From NCBI RefSeq assembly GCF_000385335.1, contig NZ_ARWA01000001.1:760001-824000 (forward strand): a stretch of 64,000 nucleotides of DNA, given 5' to 3'. The DNA comes from Methyloferula stellata AR4 (GTDB lineage: Bacteria; Pseudomonadota; Alphaproteobacteria; Rhizobiales; Beijerinckiaceae). Shown here in pieces: positions 51,747 through 61,566 of the stretch. A program made the translations under genes and the position numbers. The notes beneath the pieces were generated by a model. That model was not told where the DNA came from. It searched no databases and worked only from the letters and a program-made list of their open reading frames with translations. Each line of letters opens with the position of its first letter. Within the stretch, counting starts at the first letter, position 1.

Positions 51747-53615
51747 ATGTCCGATACAGAAGCGCCGGTTCGCAACGTCGAACTCGGCCCGCTCGATCTC
51801 GTTTTGGAACAGCGCGAGGACGGCACGATCCTCGGCCATGCCAGCGAGGAAGAGCAAAGCTATTCCGACAATATCCTGCAATGGCTGCGCTATTGGGGCG
51901 GCGCCGAGCCAGGCCATATTTTCCTGGCCGAGCGGCCGGCCCCCGGCGCGCCGGGCTGGAACAATATAACCTATGCCGAAACCTATGAGAAAATGCGCAG
52001 CATCGCGCTCGCTTTGCTCAATCGCAACGTGTCGCCGGAGCGGCCCGTCGCTGTGCTGTCGGGCAATTCGATCGATCATGCGCTGGTGGCGCTTGCCGCC
52101 ATGTATATTGGTGTGCCCTATGCGCCCGTCTCGCCCGCCTATTCGCTGATCTCGAAAGATTTCGCCAAGCTCAAACATGTTTTGGGCCTGCTGACGCCGG
52201 GCGTGATCTATGTCGGCGACGGCGTGAAATTCTCAGGTGCCATCGCAGCCGCCGTGCCGCCCGACGTCGAATTGATCGTCTCGCAGAATCCGCCGCCCGG
52301 GCGCGCTGCTACGCTCTTTGCGCCTTTGCTCGCGCCGATCGAGGAAGACGCCGATGTCGTCAAGCTCAACAAGGCGCACGAGGCGGTCGAGCCGGAGACG
52401 GTTGCCAAAATCCTCTTCACCTCGGGTTCGACGGGCCTGCCGAAAGGCGTCATCAACACGCAGAAAATGCTCTGCGCCAATCAGGCGATGATCGAATATT
52501 TCATGCCCTTCCTGATCGAGGAGCCGCCGGTCCTCGTCGATTGGCTGCCTTGGCATCACACCTTCGGCGGCAATCAGAATCTGGGGCTCGTGCTGCGCCA
52601 CGGCGGCACGATGTATATCGATCACGGCAATCCGCTGCCAGCCGGCATTAACGAAAGCGTGCGCAACCTGCGCGAGGTCGCGCCGACGCTCTATTTCAAC
52701 GTGCCGCGCGGCTTTCACGCGCTTTTGCCTTATCTGCAACAAGATAAGGAACTCGCCAAGAATTTCTTCGGCAGCCTTTCGTTCAGCTTCGTGGCAAGCG
52801 CGGGCATGAGCCAGGAGGTCTTCGATGGGCTCGACGCCGCGTCGGTCGAGGCCTGCGGCGAACGCATCATGGTTCTGTCCGGCTACGGCGCGACGGAAAC
52901 CGCGCCCGCCGCGCTCTTTTCGCTCGCCGGGCGCTCCGGCGGCATAGGCCTGCCGCTGCCGGGCGTTTTGATGAAGCTCATGCCGAATGAAGGCAAGCTC
53001 GAAGTCCGCCTGAAAGGCCCGAACGTCAGCCCGGGCTATTGGCGCGAGCCGGAGTTGACGGCGAAGAGTTTCGACGCGGAAGGCTATTACATCACCGGCG
53101 ACGCGCTGCGTTTCGCCGATCCCGAGAAGCCTGAAGAAGGCTTCGTCTACGATGGCCGCGTGGTCGAGGATTTCAAGCTCTCGACCGGAAATTGGGTCTC
53201 GACCGGACCCTTGCGCGCCGCCTTCGTCGCGGCTTTCGCGCCCTATGTCAGGGATGCCGCGGTCGCCGGACACGATCAGGACGAAATCGGCATGCTGGTC
53301 TTCCCGGATGTCGAGGCGTGTCGGGCTTTGGCGCCGGATCTTGCGAAAGATGCCTCCGTCGCCGCCGTTCTGGCGCATCAAGACGTGCGCATGGCCTTCC
53401 AGACACGGCTTGCCTGTCTCGACGAACAGGCGACCGGCTCGACGAACCGTGTCGCGCGACTTCTTCTTCTCGAAGAACCGCCGTCGATCGACGCGCATGA
53501 AATCACCGACAAGGGGACGCTCAACCAGCGCGCCGTTTTGGAAAACCGCGCGGCGGCGGTCGCCGAGCTTTATAAAAGCCCAAGTTCCGAACATATTGTG
53601 CTCTTATCTTCGTGA
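51747..53615 (+). CDS. Feruloyl-CoA synthetase-like AMP-forming acyl-CoA ligase
   Basis: The 622-residue ANL-superfamily enzyme activates an aryl or acyl acid with ATP and CoA. It has the P-loop LFTSGSTGLPKGV, the A5-type motif VLSGYGATETAP, YYITGDALRF and DGRVVEDFKLSTGNWVS. Length and the GNSIDHALVALAAMYIGVPY segment fit the Fcs group. The ATG at 51747 has GGAGGGG ahead; a reading from 51600 adds 49 unlikely residues. No enoyl-CoA hydratase/aldolase or vanillin dehydrogenase gene is adjacent, so the substrate is uncertain. The C-terminal Lys region is less typical. Divergent from the toxin gene. Confidence 0.85.
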   Translation: MSDTEAPVRNVELGPLDLVLEQREDGTILGHASEEEQSYSDNILQWLRYWGGAEPGHIFLAERPAPGAPGWNNITYAETYEKMRSIALALLNRNVSPERPVAVLSGNSIDHALVALAAMYIGVPYAPVSPAYSLISKDFAKLKHVLGLLTPGVIYVGDGVKFSGAIAAAVPPDVELIVSQNPPPGRAATLFAPLLAPIEEDADVVKLNKAHEAVEPETVAKILFTSGSTGLPKGVINTQKMLCANQAMIEYFMPFLIEEPPVLVDWLPWHHTFGGNQNLGLVLRHGGTMYIDHGNPLPAGINESVRNLREVAPTLYFNVPRGFHALLPYLQQDKELAKNFFGSLSFSFVASAGMSQEVFDGLDAASVEACGERIMVLSGYGATETAPAALFSLAGRSGGIGLPLPGVLMKLMPNEGKLEVRLKGPNVSPGYWREPELTAKSFDAEGYYITGDALRFADPEKPEEGFVYDGRVVEDFKLSTGNWVSTGPLRAAFVAAFAPYVRDAAVAGHDQDEIGMLVFPDVEACRALAPDLAKDASVAAVLAHQDVRMAFQTRLACLDEQATGSTNRVARLLLLEEPPSIDAHEITDKGTLNQRAVLENRAAAVAELYKSPSSEHIVLLSS

Positions 53616-53639
53616 GCTAGGGTTCAGGCCAGACCGGCC

Positions 53640-53807
53640 GATTCCTCATCCTGAGGTGCGAGCCATAGGGCGTTGCGAAGCGACGCCCGTCGCAAGCAAC
53701 GCCCTATGGCTCGCGTCTCGAAGGACGAGGAATCGGCATCGTTTCTATAGCCCCCAAAACCCTCGATCCTTCGAGATGGGTCCTGCGGACCCTCCTCAGG
53801 ATGAGGG
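53640..53807. repeat. Composite intergenic palindromes after the ligase gene
   Basis: Outer arms GATTCCTC/GAGGAATC and inner arms GCGAGCCATAGGGCGTTGC/GCAACGCCCTATGGCTCGC form one large hairpin (53640-53734). A second element, CCTTCGAGATGGGTCC to CTCAGGATGAGG, follows to 53807 and runs into TTTTTT. These 'CTCATCCTGAGG' elements are common in Hyphomicrobiales. The end may act as a terminator for the ligase gene. Confidence 0.75.
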
Positions 53808-53882
53808 TTTTTTGAGCTAAGCGTGATTAGGTTTGAACTGTAAGATGGCACAGGCTCTGCGGCCGAAGGCGAAAGTGAATTG

Positions 53883-54407
53883 ATGGAAGCGATCGGCCGC
53901 GTATTTTTGGTCTTGGCCGGGATGGCCGCGGCGATTGCGACTGCATTTCTGGTTCTGCCGCTTCTCGTTCTCTTCGATCCGCTCGGCGGCGGCGCATCGC
54001 TCGTTGCATCCATCGGCGGCTTTATCGATCTTTTGGGCCGGAACGCGGACGATCTGCCGCCGGACCAGGCGGTGTCGCTCTTTGCCGGATTTTTCTGGTG
54101 GGCGGCTTTGATGATTTGCGTCGTGCCGGTCGTTGTCACGGCTTTGATCGGTGAGGTCGCCTCCGTGCGCAGTCTTGTCTGGTATGGTGGCGCCGCGGGC
54201 GGGCTCGCCGCGGCCATGCCTTGGTTGATGCGCGCGGCCTTCCACCTTGCCGATGCAAGGAGCGCAACGCAGCTCGAATTGCGCTTGGCTTTGCTGTTCT
54301 TTTTGACCGGAACCGCGGCCGGTTTCATCTATTGGCTTATCTGCGGTCGCCGCGCCGGGCTAAGGTCGACGCTCGCGCGGGCAGGCACTCCGCCTCCGCT
54401 GCCGTAG
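53883..54407 (+). CDS. Four-helix membrane protein of unknown function
   Basis: The 174-residue protein has hydrophobic segments at about 7-30, 62-88, 95-118 and 138-158. Between the first two lies a short acidic loop with GRNADDLPPDQ. Homologues appear to be ordinary in Hyphomicrobiales but I know no named family. A TTG stands one codon upstream of the ATG. The stop lies inside a RIME-like repeat. No function assigned. Confidence 0.7.
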   Translation: MEAIGRVFLVLAGMAAAIATAFLVLPLLVLFDPLGGGASLVASIGGFIDLLGRNADDLPPDQAVSLFAGFFWWAALMICVVPVVVTALIGEVASVRSLVWYGGAAGGLAAAMPWLMRAAFHLADARSATQLELRLALLFFLTGTAAGFIYWLICGRRAGLRSTLARAGTPPPLP

Positions 54408-54457
54408 AGCGGGATGAGGAAAAGTGTGAAGCGGTTTTCCGCCCGCATCCCGCTCTT
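54405..54457. repeat. RIME-like 'TAGAGCGGGATG' repeat
   Basis: TAGAGCGGGATGAGGAAAAG to GCATCCCGCTCTT, the inverse copy of 32111-32163. It supplies the stop codon of the preceding gene. Confidence 0.72.
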
Positions 54458-54467
54458 TATAAGGATC

Positions 54468-54540
54468 GATCACGTTCATGATTTTGGATTAGTTCAAGTC
54501 GGGCTTGCCCGACTTGAACTAATCCAAAATCATCGTGATC
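54468..54540. repeat. 73-nt near-perfect palindrome upstream of brkB-like gene
   Basis: GATCACG at 54468 pairs with CGTGATC at 54534-54540. Inside, ATGATTTTGGATTAGTTC continued by AAGTCGGG pairs with CCCGACTTGAAC continued by TAATCCAAAATCAT, leaving only CTTG and one 3-nt/0-nt bulge unpaired. No U-tract follows. It ends 19 nt before the next gene, so it should lie in or next to that leader. Confidence 0.85.
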
Positions 54541-54558
54541 TAATGTGTCATTATCCCC

Positions 54559-55428
54559 ATGCGCGCTTGCTTTCGTATTTTCTATGACGCGATGCTCCGG
54601 TTCTCGGAGGATGACGGCTGGGCGATCGCCAGTCACATCGCTCTATCGACGCTGACCTCGCTGTTTCCGTTTCTGATCTTCGTCACTGCGCTTGCCGGGT
54701 TTTTCGGATCGCAGCAGCTTGCCGATGAAGCCGCGCGTATCTTGCTCGAGACTTGGCCGCAACAGGTCGCGGCGCCCATCGCGGGCGAGATCCATAATGT
54801 GCTGACCAATGCGCATGGCGGGCTGCTGACGATCGGTGTCGTGCTCGCCATCTATTTCTCTTCGAGCGCGATCGAAGCGCTACGTATCGGTCTCAATCGC
54901 GCCTATGACGTCAAGGAGCGGCGGCCTTGGTGGCTGTTGCGGATCGAGTCGATCTTCTACGTTCTGCTCGGCGCCTTCGGGCTTCTGACCTTGGCCTTCC
55001 TCGTCGTGCTCGCGCCTTTGATCTGGGCAGCGGTTCTGAATTATGCCCCGGCGGCAGCCCCGCTCTATCGGCTCGTCACCTTCGCGCGCTTCGGCGTCGC
55101 GACGGTCGTGCTTTTCTTCCTGCTGTTCGTCATGCACAAATTTCTGCCGAGTGGACACCGCCGCTTCATCGATATTTTGCCGGGCATCGCGCTGACCTTC
55201 GCGCTTTGGGTCATCGCAGGCATCGCCTTTGGATCCTACCTTGCCGAATTCGCGCGCAATTATGTGACGACCTATGCCGGTCTCGCGTCGGTGATGATCG
55301 CGATCGTGTTTCTCTATTGGTTGGGGACAATCTTCATCTTCGGCGGCGAGCTCAACGCCGCTTTGATACGGGCGCGCACGCGGAGCACGATGGCTGGGTT
55401 ATTCTCCAAAAAGAATGTTTCGGCTTAA
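54559..55428 (+). CDS. YihY/BrkB-family membrane protein
   Basis: The 289-residue protein has six TM helices. Family blocks include DGWAIASHIALSTLTSLFPF (helix 1), YFSSSAIEALRIGLNRAYDV, and the closing YAGLASVMIAIVFLYWLG with FGGELNAAL. Once annotated as ribonuclease BN by mistake, the family is now thought to take part in envelope lipid or solute handling; function is unsettled. A 73-nt palindrome lies immediately upstream. Confidence 0.92.
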   Translation: MRACFRIFYDAMLRFSEDDGWAIASHIALSTLTSLFPFLIFVTALAGFFGSQQLADEAARILLETWPQQVAAPIAGEIHNVLTNAHGGLLTIGVVLAIYFSSSAIEALRIGLNRAYDVKERRPWWLLRIESIFYVLLGAFGLLTLAFLVVLAPLIWAAVLNYAPAAAPLYRLVTFARFGVATVVLFFLLFVMHKFLPSGHRRFIDILPGIALTFALWVIAGIAFGSYLAEFARNYVTTYAGLASVMIAIVFLYWLGTIFIFGGELNAALIRARTRSTMAGLFSKKNVSA

Positions 55429-55496
55429 CGTTTTTATTCATCAAATAGCCAGCTTCTATGGCCGACAATGCGAGGGTCCGAAGAGATGGCTGCATC

Positions 55497-57029
55497 ATGG
55501 CACTCAGTCCCGAAAAGGCAGGTTTCATCGCGCTGACGCGGTTTGGCTATGGCGCGCGCGGCGATGGCGATCTCGCGGCTGCTGCGAGCGATCCGCGTGG
55601 CTTTCTAAAGGCCGAGCTGGCGCAGCCGGGTATCACGCTTTTGTCCGGCCCCGCTTTGCCGCGCACGCCCATGGCGGTGCAAGCGCTCTTTGCCGATCAA
55701 GCTGCGAAGAAAGCCGAACGCGAACGGCTCGAAAAGGAAAAGGCGGATATGGCCGCCGCCGCGTCATCTCCGGCGATGGTCGCCAATGCCATGACCGCGC
55801 CTGCCAGGGAAAAGCCTGCCATGGAAAAGGCCTCCATGGAGAGCGGGCATCCGCAAGATATGCTGCAAAAGGAGATGACGCCAAAAGACATGGCGCCAAA
55901 ACCGCCGCCGCCGCCTTCGCCGGAAGGCATGATCTATAAGGCGGAAGCAACCGCGCGCCTGCGCCGCGCGGTCGAAGCGCGGGTCGGATTTGCCGAACGC
56001 CTCGTCGCCTTCTGGTCGAATCATTTCTGCATCAGCGCGAATAAGAGCCAATTCGGGCGCATCACGGTCGGCGCTTTCGAGCGCGAGGCGATCCGTCCGC
56101 ATGTGCTTGGCCGGTTCAGCGACATGCTGTTCGCCGTCGAGAGCCATCCGGCCATGCTGCATTATCTCGACAATGCGCAATCGATCGGGCCGCAGTCGAA
56201 GATCGGCTTAAAGTCGAAGCGGGGGCTCAATGAAAATTTCGCGCGCGAGATCATGGAGCTGCATACGCTTGGCGTCGGCGGCGGTTATTCGCAAGACGAT
56301 GTGACGAGCCTCGCGCGCATCCTGACCGGCTGGACCTCCGTGGGGCCGCAGGGCAAGGAAGGCGAGGCGGGCAGCTTCTATTTCAATCAGGACACGCATG
56401 AGCCTGGCACCCAGCTTTTGCTTGGACGCGCCTATCCGCAGTATGGCGTCGGCCAAGGCGAGGCTGTGCTGATCGATCTCGCACGCAGGCCATCGACGGC
56501 GCAATTTATCGCGGCGAAATTCGCGCGGCACTTCATCTCCGATCAGCCGCCGGATGCGCTGATCCATCGTCTTGCAGGCGTCTTCCAGGAGACCGACGGT
56601 GATCTCAAGGCGCTCACCTTCGCGCTGATCGATTCGGACGAGGCCTGGAACGCGCCGCTCACCAAGATCCGCACACCTTATGAGTTTTTGATCGCGGTGC
56701 ATCGCGCGACCGATCATGTGCCGGAAGATGCCGGTCAGATCTTGGGTCCGTTGAATGTGATGGGCATGCCTCTATGGACGCCGCCCGGCCCCAATGGGTT
56801 TGCCGACACCCTGGCCGCCTGGGCGAGCCCGGAAGGCATGAAGCTTCGCCTCGATCTTGTCGCGCAATATGCGGCGAAGATGAAGGATCCGCCCAATCCG
56901 TCCGATCTCCTCGATGCGCTGTGCAGCGGGGCGGCTTCGGCGGAAACGCGGGTCGCGGTCGCGCACGCGGAATCGCGGCAGCAGGGCCTGGCGCTGCTTT
57001 TAATGTCGCCCGAGATGCAGAGGAGATGA
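55497..57029 (+). CDS. DUF1800 family protein
   Basis: About 510 residues from the ATG at 55497; an ATG at 55458 is possible. The opening EKAGFIALTRFGYGARG, then VAFWSNHFCIS, ARE(I)MELHTLGVGGGYSQDDV and NFAREIMEL are hallmarks of DUF1800. Residues about 60-150 are a low-complexity insert rich in Ala, Lys, Met and Pro, including PKPPPPPSPEG. It is followed after 4 nt by a DUF1501 gene; the two families almost always travel together and may form an exported complex. No signal peptide is seen here. Function unknown. Confidence 0.9.
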   Translation: MALSPEKAGFIALTRFGYGARGDGDLAAAASDPRGFLKAELAQPGITLLSGPALPRTPMAVQALFADQAAKKAERERLEKEKADMAAAASSPAMVANAMTAPAREKPAMEKASMESGHPQDMLQKEMTPKDMAPKPPPPPSPEGMIYKAEATARLRRAVEARVGFAERLVAFWSNHFCISANKSQFGRITVGAFEREAIRPHVLGRFSDMLFAVESHPAMLHYLDNAQSIGPQSKIGLKSKRGLNENFAREIMELHTLGVGGGYSQDDVTSLARILTGWTSVGPQGKEGEAGSFYFNQDTHEPGTQLLLGRAYPQYGVGQGEAVLIDLARRPSTAQFIAAKFARHFISDQPPDALIHRLAGVFQETDGDLKALTFALIDSDEAWNAPLTKIRTPYEFLIAVHRATDHVPEDAGQILGPLNVMGMPLWTPPGPNGFADTLAAWASPEGMKLRLDLVAQYAAKMKDPPNPSDLLDALCSGAASAETRVAVAHAESRQQGLALLLMSPEMQRR

Positions 57030-57033
57030 GCTT

Positions 57034-58260
57034 ATGACGCTTGCGCATCCGTCGCGCCGCCTGCTGCTTTCAAGTTCGGGCGCGCTCTTCGCCTGGGCCT
57101 ATATGCCGAAACAGGCTCAAGCCTGGTGGGGTTCGTCGCGCGATCCGCGTTTCGTTGTCATCATCCTGCGCGGCGCCCTCGATGGATTGTCGGCTGTGGC
57201 ACCTATCGGCGATCCGGATTACGCGGGTCTGCATGGCCAGATCGCATTGTCTCTATCCGGCGATCATCCGGCCCTGCCGCTCGATTCCTTCTTCGCGCTC
57301 AATCCGTCCATGCCGGTTTTTGCGCGGCTCTATGCCGCGAAACAGGCAGCCGTCATCCATGCGGTTTCGACCGGCTATCGCGACAGATCGCATTTCGACG
57401 GGCAGGATGTTTTGGAGAGCGGCATGCCGGGACCGGGCTTCGTGCAGTCCGGCTGGCTCAACCGGGCGCTGGAGGCGCTGCCCAAGGGCGAGCGCATCGC
57501 GCAAAAGGGTGGGCTTGGCGTCGGCCCGGCGACGCCGCTTGTTTTGCGTGGCAATGCCTCCGTCGTCGGCTGGGCGCCGCAGGTGCTGCCCGCCGCCGGA
57601 GACGATCTCGCGCTGCGCGTCATGGATCTTTACAGCCATGCTGACCCGGCTCTGGCGAAGGTCATGGCCGAGGGGCTCGACTTAGACAAGATCGCGTCCC
57701 GCGAGATGGGCGGGGATAATAAGCCGCGCGGCGGCGCGGATTCCGTCGCCGGCATGCGGCAGGCAGCCCAAGGCGCGGCCAAGCTCATGGCCGCCGAGGA
57801 TGGGCCGCGAATCGCGGCACTCGCCTTCGACGGCTGGGACACCCATGCCAATGAAGGCGGCGCCACCGGGCGGCTGGCGCAATTGCTCTCCGGTCTCGAC
57901 GGCGCTTTTGAGGAATTCGAAAAGGCGCTCGGGCCGAAATGGAACGAGACCACCATCGTCGCCATCACGGAATTCGGGCGCACCGCCAAGGTCAATGGAA
58001 CGGTTGGCACTGATCACGGCACGGGGACGGTCGCCTTCCTGGCGGGGGGCGCCATCAAGGGCGGACGGGTGATCGCCGATTGGCCGGGACTTCGCACCGA
58101 ACAGCTTTACGAAAAACGCGACCTCAAGCCGACGGCCGATCTTCGCGCCGTGTTGAAGGGCCTGCTCGCGGAGCAGTTCGGCCTCTCGGACGCGGCCTTG
58201 AAGGACCGCGTCTTTCCCGACACTGCGAGCCTCAAGCCCCTGCGAGGACTCACAATTTAA
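57034..58260 (+). CDS. DUF1501 family protein, Tat signal
   Basis: The 408-residue protein has a twin-arginine signal (PSRRLLLSSSGALFAWAY, cleavage after AQA). It is followed by VVIILRGALDGLSAVAP, HAVSTGYRDRSHFDGQDVLESG and the metal-site-like FDGWDTHANEG and TDHGTGTVAFLAGG, typical of DUF1501, an alkaline-phosphatase/sulfatase-like fold. It is cotranscribed with the DUF1800 gene. Proposed roles of such pairs are hypothetical. Confidence 0.92.
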   Translation: MTLAHPSRRLLLSSSGALFAWAYMPKQAQAWWGSSRDPRFVVIILRGALDGLSAVAPIGDPDYAGLHGQIALSLSGDHPALPLDSFFALNPSMPVFARLYAAKQAAVIHAVSTGYRDRSHFDGQDVLESGMPGPGFVQSGWLNRALEALPKGERIAQKGGLGVGPATPLVLRGNASVVGWAPQVLPAAGDDLALRVMDLYSHADPALAKVMAEGLDLDKIASREMGGDNKPRGGADSVAGMRQAAQGAAKLMAAEDGPRIAALAFDGWDTHANEGGATGRLAQLLSGLDGAFEEFEKALGPKWNETTIVAITEFGRTAKVNGTVGTDHGTGTVAFLAGGAIKGGRVIADWPGLRTEQLYEKRDLKPTADLRAVLKGLLAEQFGLSDAALKDRVFPDTASLKPLRGLTI

Positions 58261-58262
58261 AT

Positions 58263-58295
58263 AAAAAAAGAGGACCGCGTTTGCACACGGTCCTC
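58263..58295 (-). terminator. Intrinsic terminator for the minus-strand small gene
   Basis: Stem GAGGACCG/CGGTCCTC with a 10-nt loop; on the minus strand it is followed by T7. It lies 55 nt past the stop of the gene at 58351. A second hairpin, GCGTCCCC/GGGGACGC (58301-58327), sits between them. Confidence 0.75.
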
Positions 58296-58350
58296 ATAGC
58301 GCGTCCCCGGGGGGCCAGTGGGGACGCGAAACTCTTAAGGGGCATCCGCC

Positions 58351-58596
58351 TTAGAGGGGATGCGCTCTGGGCATGATACCGGCGAAATGAACCTGGCTCG
58401 CCTTCGCGGGAGAAGACGGAGCGATCGAGGCGGCTGGTTCGTCGAAGCGCACGAGCATGCCCAAGGCAAAGGCTGCCAGCGCCAGAACGACGATCAAAAC
58501 CACCGAGACTTGAAACTGGCGACGTGCCGTCTGGCTGTCATAGGTTCTAATGAACCCCGCATCCGGCGTGTGATCGAAATGGTCTGCAATCGACAT
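58351..58596 (-). CDS. Small single-pass membrane protein
   Basis: The 81-residue protein has a polar N-terminus (MSIADHFDHTPDAGFIRTYD), one TM helix (VSVVLIVVLALAAFALGMLV) and a short periplasmic tail. The layout resembles small conserved proteins found in Hyphomicrobiales; no function known. A minus-strand terminator follows. Convergent with the DUF1501 gene. Confidence 0.72.
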   Translation of the reverse strand: MSIADHFDHTPDAGFIRTYDSQTARRQFQVSVVLIVVLALAAFALGMLVRFDEPAASIAPSSPAKASQVHFAGIMPRAHPL

Positions 58597-58794
58597 ATCG
58601 GCTACTCCCAGAGCCTTAATGCTCTAACGCTCTCAATGTTCAAACGTTACGTTTTGGCCTTCGCGTTGCCTGTGCCGTACCGCACAAAGCATTAACTCTG
58701 CGCCTCTCCGACGCCATTGAGCCAACTCAAAGGTGATCGCACAAATAACGAAGAGGTGGATGGAAAGGTTCCAGAGACGGTGAATTTTAACTGT

Positions 58795-60036
58795 TCAACA
58801 TGGGTTCGTGTGGTGAGCGGTCAGAGCCGGCTCGGCTGCTGGCGCTGCACCGCACCAGGCCCGGCGTAGGATCGCGAAGAAAAACAAAGCCATCACAAAA
58901 GTGCCGATCGGAACATGCGCGGCGGTCGCCAAAGGCCGGGCGAGCAAGGGCGAGATCCAGACGCAGGCAAAGAGCGTCTTCTCGAAGGGACGAAAGCCTT
59001 TTTCGCATCCGTAAGAAACGGCGAACGCCAAGGCAGGCCCAAGCAGGACCATGTCGTAATCGAGGACATAGGGCGGCGCGAGCAAGGTGCCGCTCAGCAA
59101 GGCCGCCCCCTTCAGCCGGTCGTCGGCGGCGGAATGCCAAAGCCAGGCCAGCGCCGCGATCAGAGCGAGGAGCAGGAGAGCCTGGAGGAGATAGGCTTCT
59201 CCCACCGAAGCGCCGAGAAGCCTCGCCGCCGCGAACAGGCTCTGCATTTTTTCGAAGCCGACGCCGCCTTGTTCGAGAACGATCGTCTTGGTGAGGGTGA
59301 GGCTTGCGAAGAAGCTCGACCAGACCTCGGGACCAAACGCGGCCCAGGTCGCGAATGTCAGGACCGCCAGGGTTGCAACGCCAGACGCGATGCACCGCCA
59401 ATAACCGCCGGCCAGCAAAGCGATCGGGACTAGCATGGCGAATTGCGGCTTATAGGCGAGCCCGGCAAACAGAATGCCGGCGAGCCAGGGCCGGGCTCTC
59501 AGGTTGAGAAGCCCGCCTGCGAGAAGCGCCGCCGTGAGGAAGCCATTATGGCCATGCGTCAAATTGACGAAGACGGCTGGAAAGGCGAGCGCCGGGATGA
59601 CGGCTTGCCGCCAGGCAATCCCGGCTGGTTTCAAGATCGCCCAGACCGCAGCCAGATAGAGCGACAGGGTCGTGGCCTGCCAGACCAGAAGCGCCAGCAA
59701 GTAAGGCAAGCACGCAAGCAGCCCGGCGACGCCGAGAAAATAAGGCGGATAGGACCAAAGATAAAAATCGGGCGAGGGGCCGAAGAGCTCCGCCTGTTTT
59801 GCCGTATGAGCCTTGGTGTCATAGGCGCTCGCCGCCTGGCCTTCGCGGACCTCCTGGCCCGCCGCCCAGATCTCGCTGAAATCCGGGCCGAGCGGGCGGC
59901 CGAAGCGGTCGTGTCCGTCCCGTGTGGTCGCGACCAGAAGGACGATTGCGCAGCCAAACATTGCCAGCAGAAGGATCGGATAGATCCGAAGCCTTGCTTC
60001 TGTCAGCCAAAGGCCGGATTTCAGGCTCAGGGTCAT
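58795..60036 (-). CDS. DUF2029/GT87-type polyprenyl-phosphate sugar transferase
   Basis: The 413-residue integral membrane protein has about ten TM helices. The early loop LGPDFSEIWAAGQEVREG carries the conserved Asp, with YDT and FLWSYPPYF following, which is the GT-C pattern of the DUF2029/GT87 mannosyltransferase group. These enzymes transfer sugars from polyprenyl-phosphate donors outside the membrane. Acceptor unknown. The ATG at 60036 is preferred over the reading from 60069. Confidence 0.85.
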   Translation of the reverse strand: MTLSLKSGLWLTEARLRIYPILLLAMFGCAIVLLVATTRDGHDRFGRPLGPDFSEIWAAGQEVREGQAASAYDTKAHTAKQAELFGPSPDFYLWSYPPYFLGVAGLLACLPYLLALLVWQATTLSLYLAAVWAILKPAGIAWRQAVIPALAFPAVFVNLTHGHNGFLTAALLAGGLLNLRARPWLAGILFAGLAYKPQFAMLVPIALLAGGYWRCIASGVATLAVLTFATWAAFGPEVWSSFFASLTLTKTIVLEQGGVGFEKMQSLFAAARLLGASVGEAYLLQALLLLALIAALAWLWHSAADDRLKGAALLSGTLLAPPYVLDYDMVLLGPALAFAVSYGCEKGFRPFEKTLFACVWISPLLARPLATAAHVPIGTFVMALFFFAILRRAWCGAAPAAEPALTAHHTNPC

Positions 60037-60175
60037 GAGACATCCCGCAGCGGTCGCGCGAGACAGCAATAGAGCGCAGTCTCTTAATTTCGCCTTGCCG
60101 GTAGCGGAAACTCGCGGTCTTTCTTTGGGAATGCTCGCGATCGCTTGACTAGCGCGGCCCGGCTTCAGGCGCTAA

Positions 60176-61411
<1,236 letters not shown>

Positions 61412-61566
61412 ATGTGATCCATGCGAAACGCGATTGCAGAATCTGGAAATGCAACTCGGTGCGCGCTCAAACGCCGCGCTTGTGTGACGCTTCGATGACT
61501 CGCTTTCTAACTCAATTTTAAGCTTAAGCTTCGTAAAACGAGCGATATTCGCTGGTTCATAAACTC

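Noticed and set aside
52233-53594. Minus-strand frame of 453 codons opposite the acyl-CoA ligase
   Set aside because: Shadow of a real gene; Arg/Gly/Glu-rich and without any motif.
53624-54328. Minus-strand frame of 234 codons covering the repeats after the ligase gene
   Set aside because: Half of it is translated palindromic repeat and the other half is antisense to a four-helix membrane-protein gene.
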